From contig JBEKVI010000002.1 in the NCBI GenBank assembly GCA_049514215.1, forward strand, positions 164,826-228,825: a stretch of 64,000 nt of DNA, in the 5' to 3' direction. Made by a program: the position numbers and the translations under genes. The stretch is from BOG-994 sp049514215. Lineage in GTDB: Bacteria > Pseudomonadota > Gammaproteobacteria > Burkholderiales > Burkholderiaceae_D. Under the pieces are notes generated by a model. The model worked only from the letters and a program-made list of their open reading frames with translations. It was not told the origin of the DNA and made no database searches. Below are positions 1 to 8,439 of the stretch, one piece after another; the stretch's first letter is position 1, and each line of letters begins with the position of its first letter.

Positions 1-906
1 CCACGTGCCCTCGACCGGCAGGCCGTCGACAAATTTGGGGCCAGTCCATCCCTTCGGGGTCACAAGTACAATCGCCGGCCAGCGAGGACGCTCGAGAGGA
101 CCGCCAGTGCGGGCGCGCTGCTGGATCGCTTGGATCTCCGCGAGAGTTTCGTCGAGCGCGCCGGCAACCAATTGATGCACCACAAGAGGATCGTCGCCTT
201 CAACGAAGCGGGGCACGTAGCCGTAGCCTTTAAGCAGATCCGTCAGTTCCTCGCGGGTAATTCGAGCAAGCACGGTCGGATTGGCAATCTTGTAGCCGTT
301 TAGATGCAGGATCGGAATCACGGCTCCGTCGCGCACCGGATTGAGGAACTTGTTGGAGTGCCAGCTCGCCGCGAGGGCCCCGGTCTCGGCTTCGCCGTCC
401 CCGATGACGCAAGCGACGATGAGATCAGGATTGTCGAACGCGGCCCCGTACGCATGGAGCAACGAATACCCCAGCTCGCCGCCCTCGTGGATTGATCCCG
501 GCGTCTCCGGTGCGACATGACTCGGAACCCCGTAGGGCCACGAGAACTGTCGAAACAGGCGCATGAGGCCATTGCGATTGCGTTCGATCGCAGGGTAATG
601 CTCCGTGTACGAGCCCTCCAGATAGCTGTTCGCCACGACGCCAGGGCCGCCGTGCCCGGGGCCCATCACATAAATCATGTTCAATTCATGCTTTTTGATC
701 AGGCGGTTCAGATGGGCGTAGACCAGATTCAGGCCCGGAGTCGTTCCCCAGTGCCCCAGGAGGCGCGGCTTGATGTGCTCGCGTTGTAGAGGTACTTCGA
801 GAAGCGGGTTGTCCCGCAGATAGATCTGCCCCACGGAGAGGTAATTGGCGGCTCGCCAGTAGGCGTGGATTTTTTGCAGTTCGTCGGGGGCAAGAGGATC
901 CGTCAT
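1..906 (-). CDS. xfp: Phosphoketolase, N-terminal part (cut by the window edge)
   Basis: Thiamine-diphosphate enzyme that cleaves xylulose-5-phosphate and/or fructose-6-phosphate with phosphate to acetyl phosphate plus an aldose phosphate. 302 residues are visible; the C-terminus lies outside the window. The family signatures are read directly: GHWGT near residue 51, GPGHGGP near 82, HEGGELGYSL near 140 and the diphosphate-binding GDGEAETG near 169. The ATG at 906 is preceded by AAAAGGA about 7 bases upstream, which fixes the start. It lies downstream of, and in the same direction as, the PfpI-like gene, separated by a GC-rich hairpin. Family identity is certain; substrate preference (Xfp versus Xpk) cannot be told from this part. 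Confidence 0.93.
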   Translation of the reverse strand, partial: MTDPLAPDELQKIHAYWRAANYLSVGQIYLRDNPLLEVPLQREHIKPRLLGHWGTTPGLNLVYAHLNRLIKKHELNMIYVMGPGHGGPGVVANSYLEGSYTEHYPAIERNRNGLMRLFRQFSWPYGVPSHVAPETPGSIHEGGELGYSLLHAYGAAFDNPDLIVACVIGDGEAETGALAASWHSNKFLNPVRDGAVIPILHLNGYKIANPTVLARITREELTDLLKGYGYVPRFVEGDDPLVVHQLVAGALDETLAEIQAIQQRARTGGPLERPRWPAIVLVTPKGWTGPKFVDGLPVEGTW

Positions 907-1101
907 GGCCAGTCCTTTTCTCTTACAAGTGGGCTACGAGGGAACGCAAACCGGATAGTGACACGCGGGACATTGCAGGAAAGTGACCCTACGCCGGGCG
1001 CGCCACTGGCGCAAGAACACGCTAGGCTGCAAGGTTTCGACACTACGTTGAGACGTGCAAGTACTGTACTCCACGCGCGGCGTGCTGCCTACGACTACGA
1101 G

Positions 1102-1124
1102 TCCCGCCCCCTTGGGGGGCGGGA
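1102..1124 (-). terminator. GC-rich hairpin, possible terminator
   Basis: A perfect 9-bp stem (TCCCGCCCC pairing with GGGGCGGGA) with a 5-base loop lies just downstream of the PfpI-like gene and upstream of the phosphoketolase. No T-run follows on either strand, so termination is inferred from position only. Confidence 0.45.
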
Positions 1125-1157
1125 AAGCATGGACGCATAGGAGGTCTCTTACGACCT

Positions 1158-1703
1158 TTAAGTGATGCTTAGGGAGTCGATGATCTTCCGGTTGAATGCT
1201 GGAATGTCATCGGGCTTGCGGCTGGTAATGAGATTGCCGTCGACGACCACTTCCTCATCGACCCAGGTGGCCCCGGCATTGCGCAGGTCATCTTGGAGGG
1301 ACGGCCAGCTCGTAAGCCGTCTGCCCTTGAGAAGACCACTCGAGGCGAGCAGCCAGGGAGCGTGACATATCGCCGCAATGACTTTACCTTGTGCTTGTAT
1401 GTTCTTCACGAACGCGCGCGCAGCATCTTCGGTGCGCAGCCTATCGGAGTTGAAGACGCCACCGGGAAGAACGACCGCGTCGAACTCATCGGCATTGACC
1501 TCGTCAAGGCGCCGATCGACTTTGAAGTGGTCGGCTTTCTCGTCGTGGTTCATGCCGGTGACCTGTCCGTTCTTGAGCGAGATGAGCAGGGTTTGCGCAC
1601 CGGCTTCTTCCAGTCCGTGACGCGGACCCTCAAGCTCGGCCTGCTCGAAATTATCCATGACAAGAATGGCGATCTTGCGTCCAGCGAGGGGTTTTTGAGG
1701 CAT
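1158..1703 (-). CDS. PfpI/DJ-1 family protein (type 1 glutamine amidotransferase fold)
   Basis: A 181-residue cytoplasmic protein of the PfpI/DJ-1/YhbO class, whose members act in protein or nucleotide deglycation, as proteases or as stress chaperones. The nucleophile elbow AICHAPW is present (Cys113, His114), as is the LPGG turn near residue 79 that forms the oxyanion side. Length is normal for the family. Start: ATG at 1703 with AAAGGA 7 bases upstream. It sits among stress-type genes (phosphoketolase, DUF6496, PRC-barrel), which fits a protective role. The exact activity cannot be assigned from sequence. Confidence 0.9.
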   Translation of the reverse strand: MPQKPLAGRKIAILVMDNFEQAELEGPRHGLEEAGAQTLLISLKNGQVTGMNHDEKADHFKVDRRLDEVNADEFDAVVLPGGVFNSDRLRTEDAARAFVKNIQAQGKVIAAICHAPWLLASSGLLKGRRLTSWPSLQDDLRNAGATWVDEEVVVDGNLITSRKPDDIPAFNRKIIDSLSIT

Positions 1704-1737
1704 ATGGATTCCTTTCGGTGACCATCATGGATGAGGC

Positions 1738-1974
1738 CTAACGCGCGCGCGAACGCTGGCGCGGGGTCTTGGATGCGGGGCGACTGCGGGGAGCGGCCGA
1801 CTTCTTGGATGGGACTTTGGCTCCTTCGCGACGCGCCTCGGACAGTCCGATGGCGATGGCTTGTTTGCGACTCGTAACGCGCTTTTCAGAGCGTCCACTC
1901 GTAAGCTCCCCGGTCTTGCGCTCATGAAGGGCCCGACCGACTTTGTCTGAGGCTTTCTGACTGTAGGCTGGCAT
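1738..1974 (-). CDS. DUF6496-like small basic protein
   Basis: A 78-residue, very Lys/Arg/Ser-rich protein. The central segment (SRKQAIAIGLSEARR, near residues 35-49) matches the DUF6496 type of small protein often found beside Ku/LigD and other stress genes in proteobacteria. The C-terminal third is a low-complexity basic tail, which suggests nucleic-acid binding (inference). Start: ATG at 1974 with GAGGAG 6 bases upstream. It is transcribed away from the PRC-barrel gene. Family membership is recalled from motif similarity, not from a search. Confidence 0.72.
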   Translation of the reverse strand: MPAYSQKASDKVGRALHERKTGELTSGRSEKRVTSRKQAIAIGLSEARREGAKVPSKKSAAPRSRPASKTPRQRSRAR

Positions 1975-2284
1975 TGCTGCTCCTCGGTTGGTGAGACATC
2001 AAACAGCGCCGCAAGTCCCGTACCGACTCGACTGGTCGCTTGTCCCAAGGGATCGCCTCCGACTGGCGCCAAAATGGGCGCGAGCGGTGCTCCAGTTGCG
2101 CTTGAGATGCGAATGCGAGATGCGTGCGGCGCCGATCGCGTCGTGGGCGCATGGCATGGGAGTTGCGAAACGAAAGACGCGATGGAATCGGGAGCGCCTG
2201 GTGTGGAGTGCAGAGCGAACCAGGGCGCATCTCCCGGGTTTCCTTTTTCGCGGACTTAAAAAACTGGCTTATAGGAGATGTGCG
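1975..2284. other. Divergent intergenic region, 310 bp
   Basis: Lies between the DUF6496-like gene (-) and the PRC-barrel gene (+) and must carry both promoters. Short open frames here have no ribosome binding site or family signature. An AT-rich stretch with TTATAG just before AGGAG (2264-2277) is the only promoter-like signal I see. Confidence 0.5.
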
Positions 2285-2710
2285 ATGAGTGAATATACGA
2301 GACAAACACAAGCGTTCGGAAGCGACGCGGCGATCGTGGGAGGCAATCCGGGAGACGGACCCGGTCCCGAAGTGATGGCGGCGGACACGCTCGAAGGAGA
2401 CGAAGTCTACAACCACCGCGGCGATAAGCTGGGCAAGGTCCGCGACATCATGATCGACGTGCGCCGAGGGCGTGTTGCGTACGCGGTGGTGTCACGCGGA
2501 GGTATTCTGAACATGGGCGACAAGCTGTTCGCCATTCCGTGGTCGGCGCTGACGCTTGATGCTGATCGCAAGTGCTTCATACTCGATCTGGACGAGCAAC
2601 AATTGGACGCGGCTCCCGGATTCGACAAGGCGCACTGGCCCAGCATGGCGGACATTGGCTGGGCTGATCAGGTGCACAGCTATTATCGGCGCTCGCCTTA
2701 CTGGGAGTAA
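2285..2710 (+). CDS. PRC-barrel domain protein
   Basis: A 141-residue protein. The PRC-barrel beta-fold is recognisable from about residue 37: DTLEGDEVYNHRGDKLG followed by the alternating beta pattern DIMIDVRRGRVAYAVVS and FAIPWSAL. Such stand-alone PRC-barrel proteins are common in stress-response gene groups of Burkholderiales; their ligand is unknown. The in-frame ORF extends far upstream, but the ATG at 2285 has AGGAG 8 bases upstream and begins the recognisable protein, so I take it as the start. No signal peptide. The neighbour downstream (LigD-like polymerase) is convergent. Confidence 0.85.
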   Translation: MSEYTRQTQAFGSDAAIVGGNPGDGPGPEVMAADTLEGDEVYNHRGDKLGKVRDIMIDVRRGRVAYAVVSRGGILNMGDKLFAIPWSALTLDADRKCFILDLDEQQLDAAPGFDKAHWPSMADIGWADQVHSYYRRSPYWE

Positions 2711-2784
2711 GCCTTCGCGGCGGGGTGGGCGTCAGCCTCGCCCCGTCGAACTTCCGAGGGCGCGGGTTCGCGGGCCCCCTCGGA

Positions 2785-3744
2785 CTAGCTCGAACTCTGC
2801 CGCGCCAGGGGCAGTTCAAGTTCTCTGGCTGCGTCTTCAAGCCGCGCAGCGGATCGACTATAACCTTCCCACGGATCGGATTTGAGCCCCTTAAGACGCA
2901 CCGGTGCGCTCTTGATGGTCCAGTAATCGCCCGACGCAAGTCTGCGAAGCTCCTCGCGCGCTATCGGCATCGAAACTCCCAGTCCGGCCCGCGCTCGGGC
3001 CGAATACGCTGCCACCGTCGTTGCGCCGCGCGTGTTGCGAAGGAAATCGATGAAGATTTTGCCGACGCGATTCCGAGGGCCGGTTTTCATGACGAAGCGC
3101 TGCGGGTGAGCGCGCACCGCGCGCGCGACCACGGCCTGTGCGAAGGCGTGGGCCCAATCCCACGTGTAACGCCTCTGGATGGGCACGACCACGTGCATGC
3201 CTTTGCCACCACTGGTCTTGATGAAAGAGGGAAGGTTTAGTTCTTCCAAAAAACCGATCATTAGTTCGGTTGCCTCGCGCATCGATGCGAATGCGATGCC
3301 TGCCCCGGGATCCAGATCAAAGACCAGGCGATCGGGCCGATCGATCGCATCGATGCGCGCGTTCCATGTATGAAACTCGACGACATTCAATACGCTGAGG
3401 TCCTCGATTCCAGCGGCGGTGTTCAGAGCGATGAGCGCGGGGTGTCCCGCGAGAATCGAGGGATCGAGCTCCACCAGGCCCCTTGCGTGGAGCGAATCCG
3501 CATGCCTTTGAAAAAAGAGCGGCTTGCCGATACCTTGCGGAGCGCGGACGAGCGATACGGGACGAGCCTTGAGTTGCCCAATTAGGACATGCGCGATCGC
3601 GCGGTAATAGGCGACGAGGTCTCCCTTGGTCCACCCGGTGGACGAATCGATCACACGCTCGGCGTGGGACACGCCCTCGCGCGAGCGACGGCGGTTTGCG
3701 TCCTTAGGTGGCGGGGGAGGGGGGGACGGAGCGAGGGCGGTCAT
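2785..3744 (-). CDS. Stand-alone LigD-type primase-polymerase (NHEJ polymerase domain)
   Basis: A 319-residue archaeo-eukaryotic primase-like polymerase matching the POL domain of bacterial DNA ligase D, which extends and fills ends during non-homologous end joining with Ku. Visible: RPVSLVRAP (61-69), FFQRH (77-81), the metal-binding FDLDP (142-146), TSGGKGMH (177-184) and FIDFLRN (231-237). No ligase or phosphoesterase domain is fused, and no Ku gene is in the window. The frame is open upstream to 3765, but the ATG at 3744 has GGAG 6 bases upstream, so it is the better start; residues 8-13 are a short poly-Pro run. It may partner a ligase encoded elsewhere or be a duplicated POL-only protein. 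Confidence 0.9.
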   Translation of the reverse strand: MTALAPSPPPPPPKDANRRRSREGVSHAERVIDSSTGWTKGDLVAYYRAIAHVLIGQLKARPVSLVRAPQGIGKPLFFQRHADSLHARGLVELDPSILAGHPALIALNTAAGIEDLSVLNVVEFHTWNARIDAIDRPDRLVFDLDPGAGIAFASMREATELMIGFLEELNLPSFIKTSGGKGMHVVVPIQRRYTWDWAHAFAQAVVARAVRAHPQRFVMKTGPRNRVGKIFIDFLRNTRGATTVAAYSARARAGLGVSMPIAREELRRLASGDYWTIKSAPVRLKGLKSDPWEGYSRSAARLEDAARELELPLARQSSS

Positions 3745-3993
3745 GAAACTCCTTTCCTGACGCACGAGGGCTTGGCATCACCAGAGCCCCCGATCTCCAA
3801 CACAGGTTAGCGGGCAGCCGAAGAAACAGCTAACGCAGGCGCACCCGTTTGGTCCGCGAGCTCCTTTAAGATTATTCGCGCAACTTCCGTACCGCCGCAC
3901 CGAAACTCGAGCAGCGCATGGTTCGAACAGAAGAGCCGTCCCTGGTTGCTGCGTTTTGCCTACAATGTCGGATCCTCGTTGCCTCCGACTCGC

Positions 3994-4902
3994 ATGCACA
4001 CAGCCCGCCACTCCGATTATGTACCGCAGCGTGCGGACCGTTCCCGCTTTCTCATGGCAAATGGTCTTCGCTATCACGTTCGAGAGTGGGGTGAACCGGG
4101 CGCTCCCCTGCTATTCATGGTCCACGGATGGATGGATGTGGCGGCGTCGTTCCAGTTTCTGGTCGACGCGCTCAAAGGGGAGTGGCATGTTGTGGCACCC
4201 GATTGGCGGGGCTATGGCAAGACCGCCTGGAGTCAGCAGAAGTCCTACTGGATCCCGGACTATCTGGCCGATCTGGAATCTCTAATGGATCATTTTTCGC
4301 CCGCGGAACCCGTGCGGCTTCTGGGTCACAGCCTGGGCGGCAATGTAGCGACGCTCTACGCCGGGGTGCGGCCCGCGCGAATTCGCGCGCTCATCAATCT
4401 GGAGGGGCTAGGACTGGGAGGAGACGCGCCTGAGCGTGCCGGCCCAAGGCTCGCCAAATGGCTCGACGAAATGCGCAATCCGCCCACGCTGCGCACCTAC
4501 GACTCCTTCGAGGAAGTCGCGGCTCGCCTGCAGAAGACCAATCCCCGCCTTTCTGCTGAAAGAGCGGGCTTTCTGGCCAAACATTGGTCCGAGAGCGATG
4601 CCAACGGCCGTTTTTCTATCCTGGGAGATCCGGCACACAAGGTCGTCAATCCCTACCTCTACCGGGCCGACGAGATCGCCACCATCTGGAAGAGCGTCAC
4701 GGCGCCCGTACTTTGGATCATGGCGCGCGAATCGGACTACGCAAAGCGCATGGAGGCCTATCCCGGGTATCCCGAACGGATCGCGCTCATCGACCATGTT
4801 CGAAGAGAATGGGTCGACGGGGCCGGGCACATGATGCACCACGACCAGCCCGAAATTCTGGCGGCGCTCATCGAGGAGTTTCTCAGCAGCGTCAAAGCCT
4901 GA
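3994..4902 (+). CDS. Alpha/beta hydrolase
   Basis: A 302-residue alpha/beta-hydrolase. The HGW oxyanion motif is near residue 44, the nucleophile elbow GHSLGGN at 111-117 (Ser113) and the catalytic-His segment GAGHMMHHDQPE near the C-terminus. No signal peptide, so cytoplasmic. Substrate unknown; epoxide-hydrolase, esterase and lactonase members look alike here. The open frame runs back to a TTG at 3946, but the first ATG is at 3994. A TACAAT hexamer at 3961-3966 would give a short leader. It stands upstream of the conserved PHP-to-bamC cluster in the same direction. Confidence 0.88.
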   Translation: MHTARHSDYVPQRADRSRFLMANGLRYHVREWGEPGAPLLFMVHGWMDVAASFQFLVDALKGEWHVVAPDWRGYGKTAWSQQKSYWIPDYLADLESLMDHFSPAEPVRLLGHSLGGNVATLYAGVRPARIRALINLEGLGLGGDAPERAGPRLAKWLDEMRNPPTLRTYDSFEEVAARLQKTNPRLSAERAGFLAKHWSESDANGRFSILGDPAHKVVNPYLYRADEIATIWKSVTAPVLWIMARESDYAKRMEAYPGYPERIALIDHVRREWVDGAGHMMHHDQPEILAALIEEFLSSVKA

Positions 4903-4951
4903 ATGCGTCAGGCCCAAAGACCCTGACGCGGGTCCTCAACGGCTTAGGCGG

Positions 4952-4957
4952 TAAAAT
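4952..4957 (+). promoter_or_regulatory. -10 hexamer six bases before the start codon
   Basis: TAAAAT followed by exactly six bases and then the ATG at 4964. This spacing places the transcription start on the A of the start codon, predicting a leaderless mRNA. No Shine-Dalgarno is present in the intervening bases. Confidence 0.5.
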
Positions 4958-4963
4958 ACCGGG

Positions 4964-5824
4964 ATGAATATCGATTTAATCGACTTGCATGCGATCAATG
5001 CGGACCTTCATTGTCACTCCCGGGTCTCGGATGGAACGCTCGCGCCCGCGAAACTGGCCCAACGCGCGTTCGAGCATGGCGTGCAGTTGTGGTCGCTGAC
5101 CGATCATGACGAGATCGGCGGACAAGATGAAGCAAGACAGGCGGCCGAGGCGCTCGGGATGCGATATCTAAGCGGGGTGGAAATCTCGGTGACCTGGGCC
5201 CGGGAGACTCTCCACATTGTGGGTCTGGGTTTCGATGCGCACTCAGCGGTTCTCGCTGAGGGGCTGGAGAAGGTGCGTTCCGGGCGCTCGCGGCGCGCCC
5301 AAGCGATCGCCGAGCAACTCGCCGCCAGTGGCATCCCGGAAGCGTTTGCTGGGGCTTTGAAGTACGTCGGCAACCCCAATCTCATCAGCCGAACCCATTT
5401 CGCCCGATTCCTCGTGGAAAAGCAGATCTGCCCCGATGTGCACGCGGTTTTTTCCAACTACCTCGTGCTCGGCAAACCTGGATATGTGCCCATGCGCTGG
5501 GCGTCGCTCCCCGAAGCCGTCGGTTGGATACATGCTGCAGGGGGCGTCGCAGTGATCGCTCATCCCGGGCGTTACCGTCTGACCGAGCTCGAGATGCACG
5601 AACTGCTGCGCGAGTTCAAGGAACTCGGTGGAGCGGCCATCGAGGTCGTCACCGGCAGCCATACCATCGACCAATATCGGCAGTACGCCGCCGTCGCGCG
5701 CGAATACGATCTGCTCGCTTCGCGCGGATCGGATTTTCACAGTCCCGACGAAAGTCACACCGAATTGGGTACATTGCCCCCGCTGCCCGATTCGGTCGTC
5801 CCGGTCTGGCAAAACTGGTTCTGA
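4964..5824 (+). CDS. rnm: PHP-domain phosphoesterase, RNase AM/YciV type
   Basis: A 286-residue PHP-domain metal phosphoesterase of the YciV/TrpH class. Characterised members are 5'-3' exoribonucleases (RNase AM) maturing rRNA 5' ends and 3',5'-nucleoside bisphosphate phosphatases. Metal ligands are visible: DLHCHSRVSDG near residue 14, TDHDE near 46, the GVEIS segment near 71, AHPGRY near 198 and the terminal SDFH. Length is normal. There is no ribosome binding site; a TAAAAT sits six bases before the ATG. The next gene is a YciO-like protein, as in Escherichia coli, where yciV and yciO are neighbours. Family certain; gene symbol by homology and context. Confidence 0.88.
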   Translation: MNIDLIDLHAINADLHCHSRVSDGTLAPAKLAQRAFEHGVQLWSLTDHDEIGGQDEARQAAEALGMRYLSGVEISVTWARETLHIVGLGFDAHSAVLAEGLEKVRSGRSRRAQAIAEQLAASGIPEAFAGALKYVGNPNLISRTHFARFLVEKQICPDVHAVFSNYLVLGKPGYVPMRWASLPEAVGWIHAAGGVAVIAHPGRYRLTELEMHELLREFKELGGAAIEVVTGSHTIDQYRQYAAVAREYDLLASRGSDFHSPDESHTELGTLPPLPDSVVPVWQNWF

Positions 5825-5884
5825 GATCACCCACAAGGACGCGGTCGCCCAGCACGATTCGTGTGGGGCGGCGCATTGGCCCTC

Positions 5885-6538
5885 ATGTCGCAATACTTCG
5901 TTATCCATCCTGACAATCCTCAGCCCAGGCTTGTGCGCCAGGCGGTTGAGATCGTGCGAAAAGGCGGGGTCATCGCGGTGCCAACAGACTCCTGTTATGC
6001 CCTCTGCTGTCATCTCGATGATCGCGAGGCTGTGATGCGTCTTCGCCGAGTTCGCCAGGTCGATGAAAAGCACCACCTGACGCTCTTGTGTCGCGATCTC
6101 TCCGAGATCGCTCAATATGCACAGATCGACAATCGGCAGTATCGGCTTCTGAAAGCCACGACCCCGGGCCCCTACACGTTCATCCTTCAGGCGACGCGCG
6201 AAGTGCCCAAGAGGCTTTCGCATCCGTCTCGCAAGACCATCGGACTGCGGGTACCGGAAAATGCCATCGCGCGGGCGCTGCTCGAAGATCTCGGGCAACC
6301 CCTTCTCGGTACCACGCTGATTCTGCCCGGACAGACCGAGCCGCTCACCAGCGGCTGGGAAATTCGTGAACAGCTCGAAAGTGTGCTCGATCTCGTCATC
6401 GACGGAGGCGCCTGCGGACTCGAGCCCACGAGTGTGATCGACCTCACCGGCGAGGCTCCAGCGCTCATTCGTTCGGGCCGGGGTTCGCTGCAGCCCTTCG
6501 GTTTTCTCGACAACTCGGGCGCTGGGACGCCGGGATAG
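5885..6538 (+). CDS. yciO: YciO-type Sua5/YrdC family protein
   Basis: A 217-residue Sua5/YciO/YrdC family protein. TsaC/Sua5 members make threonylcarbamoyl-AMP for tRNA t6A; the YciO subfamily is related but has much weaker or no proven activity in t6A synthesis. The N-terminal GGVIAVPTDSCYAL (near 27-40) is the family signature, followed by KHHLTLLCRDL and TIGLRVPENAIARALLEDLG. The ATG at 5885 begins the recognisable protein; the frame is open slightly upstream. Position directly after the YciV-type gene supports YciO rather than TsaC. Confidence 0.87.
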   Translation: MSQYFVIHPDNPQPRLVRQAVEIVRKGGVIAVPTDSCYALCCHLDDREAVMRLRRVRQVDEKHHLTLLCRDLSEIAQYAQIDNRQYRLLKATTPGPYTFILQATREVPKRLSHPSRKTIGLRVPENAIARALLEDLGQPLLGTTLILPGQTEPLTSGWEIREQLESVLDLVIDGGACGLEPTSVIDLTGEAPALIRSGRGSLQPFGFLDNSGAGTPG

Positions 6539-6544
6539 CACTGT

Positions 6545-6550
6545 TACAAT
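6545..6550 (+). promoter_or_regulatory. -10 hexamer six bases before the start codon
   Basis: TACAAT, then six bases, then ATG at 6557, the same geometry as at 4952. The site lies just after the yciO stop, so the protease gene can start its own transcript. Confidence 0.5.
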
Positions 6551-6556
6551 CTTGCA

Positions 6557-7243
6557 ATGGAACCAACCGTCCGGGCGGTGCAGCTTGTCACCGTATACAT
6601 CCTTCCCATCATCTTCGCGATTACACTGCATGAAGCCGCCCACGGATACGTGGCCCGCTACTTTGGCGATTCGACCGCCTACCTAGCGGGCCGGGTAAGC
6701 CTGAATCCGGTTCGACATATCGATCCCGTGGGAACCATCCTGATGCCGGTTCTTACCCTGATGCTTTCAGCCTTCTCAAGTGGATCCGGATTTCTGTTCG
6801 GCTGGGCCAAACCCGTTCCGGTGAGCTTTGGCAATTTGCGCAACCCCAAGCGTGACATGCTCTGGGTCGCTCTTGCCGGCCCCGCGATGAATCTGTTCAT
6901 GGCGCTTCTCTGGATGGGTTTTCTGAAGATCCAGCTGTCATCGAACATCGGGGAGATCTTCTTTCTCGAGATGGCCCACGTGGGAGTGCGCATCAACCTG
7001 ATGTTCATGCTCTTGAATCTGCTGCCGATCCTGCCGCTGGATGGCGGACGCATCGTCGTCAGTCTCTTGCCTCCCAAGGCCGCGTGGAAATTTGCCCAGC
7101 TGGAGCCTTACGGCCTTTTCATTCTCATCGCTTTGGTGATGATCCCCGGCGTTCTTTCGACCATCCTGTTGCCGCTGCTTTCCTTCGCCAACTCGGCCTT
7201 GCTCTTTCTCTTCAACATACCTCCTTCCGTCTATGTATCCTGA
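6557..7243 (+). CDS. Site-2 protease family membrane metalloprotease (M50)
   Basis: A 228-residue polytopic membrane protein of the M50 intramembrane protease family. Zinc motif HEAAH (25-29) lies in the first membrane segment; the third ligand is in the LDGGR motif (Asp162). About five to six hydrophobic segments can be counted. There is no PDZ domain, so it belongs to the small YwhC/SpoIVFB-like branch rather than RseP. Substrate unknown. It overlaps trpS by 11 bp, so the two are translationally linked, and it has its own likely leaderless promoter. Confidence 0.9.
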   Translation: MEPTVRAVQLVTVYILPIIFAITLHEAAHGYVARYFGDSTAYLAGRVSLNPVRHIDPVGTILMPVLTLMLSAFSSGSGFLFGWAKPVPVSFGNLRNPKRDMLWVALAGPAMNLFMALLWMGFLKIQLSSNIGEIFFLEMAHVGVRINLMFMLLNLLPILPLDGGRIVVSLLPPKAAWKFAQLEPYGLFILIALVMIPGVLSTILLPLLSFANSALLFLFNIPPSVYVS

Positions 7244-8435
7244 TCGGGTCCTCTCCGGCATGCGTCCCACCGGTGCCATGCACATCGGTCATTATCACGG
7301 TGCCTTGAAAAACTGGGTGCAGCTCCAAAACGAATACCCATGCTTTTTCTTCGTGGCCGACTGGCACGCGCTGACCACCGTCTACGACGAGACCGAACTG
7401 ATCGGCAAGAGCGTCTGGGAGATGCTGATCGACTGGCTCGCCGCCGGCATCGATCCGAATCGATCGACGATCTTTATCCAGTCCCGAGTACCCGAACATG
7501 CCGAGCTTACGCTCTTGCTGGGCATGACCACTCCATTGGGCTGGCTCGAGCGTGTTCCAACCTACAAGGATCAGATCGAGAAACTCACGCACAAGGATTT
7601 GACGACTTACGGATTCCTGGGCTATCCGCTAATGCAGGCCGCGGACATTCTGATCTACCGTGCGAGCATGGTGCCGGTGGGCGAGGACCAGGTACCGCAC
7701 ATCGAAATGACGCGCGAAATCGCACGGCGCTTTAACCACCTCTTTGGACGTGAACCGGGTTTCGAGCAAAAGGCCCGCGAAGGCGTCAAGAAGCTGGGGG
7801 GGAAACGGGCCAAACTCTATGAGGAATTGCGAACGCGCTACCAGCAGAAGGGTGATGACGAAGCGCTGGAGCAGGGCAGAGCCCTGCTGGCCGATGCCCA
7901 GAGCCTTTCGATGGGAGACCGAGAGCGGCTGTTTGGATTCCTCGAAGGGTCGCGCAAACTGATCCTGGTTGAACCGCATGCCAAGCTCAGCCATGCACCC
8001 CGTCTGCCCGGACTGGATGGTCAGAAAATGAGCAAGAGCTATGGCAACGCGCTGGCCATGCGCGAGGAGCCGGCCGAAGTCACGCGCAAGATCCGCACGA
8101 TGCCCACCGATCCGGCCCGTGTGCGGCGTACGGATCCAGGCAATCCCGAGCGTTGCCCGGTATGGCAGCTCCACCTGGTGTACAGCGATGAAGCGACTCG
8201 GGAATGGGCGCAGGTCGGCTGTCGCACAGCCGGCATCGGCTGCCTGGATTGCAAGCAACCCGTGATCGATGCGATTCTCGCTGAACAAGCGCCGATTCGC
8301 GAGCGTGCCCAAGTGTATCTGGATGATCCCACGCTCCTTCGCAACATCGTCGCCGATGGATGTGACCAGGCACGCAAGGCCGCACAAGAGACGATGCGTG
8401 ACGTTCGCGAAGCGATGGGACTTGCCTACACCTAG
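7233..8435 (+). CDS. trpS: Tryptophan--tRNA ligase
   Basis: Class I aminoacyl-tRNA synthetase charging tRNA-Trp, 400 residues. The HIGH motif appears as MHIGH (16-20) and the second signature as KMSKS (265-269). An extra segment of about 60 residues before KMSKS (near 180-240) makes it longer than the 330-residue Escherichia coli form; this longer form is common in betaproteobacteria. The start overlaps the protease gene by 11 bp. Only synthetase gene in the window. Confidence 0.97.
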   Translation: MYPDRVLSGMRPTGAMHIGHYHGALKNWVQLQNEYPCFFFVADWHALTTVYDETELIGKSVWEMLIDWLAAGIDPNRSTIFIQSRVPEHAELTLLLGMTTPLGWLERVPTYKDQIEKLTHKDLTTYGFLGYPLMQAADILIYRASMVPVGEDQVPHIEMTREIARRFNHLFGREPGFEQKAREGVKKLGGKRAKLYEELRTRYQQKGDDEALEQGRALLADAQSLSMGDRERLFGFLEGSRKLILVEPHAKLSHAPRLPGLDGQKMSKSYGNALAMREEPAEVTRKIRTMPTDPARVRRTDPGNPERCPVWQLHLVYSDEATREWAQVGCRTAGIGCLDCKQPVIDAILAEQAPIRERAQVYLDDPTLLRNIVADGCDQARKAAQETMRDVREAMGLAYT

Positions 8436-8439
8436 TACC

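Noticed and set aside
5243..6643. 466-codon antisense open frame opposite rnm and yciO
   Set aside because: High GC keeps the complementary frame open; rnm and yciO have clear motifs and starts, the antisense frame has none.
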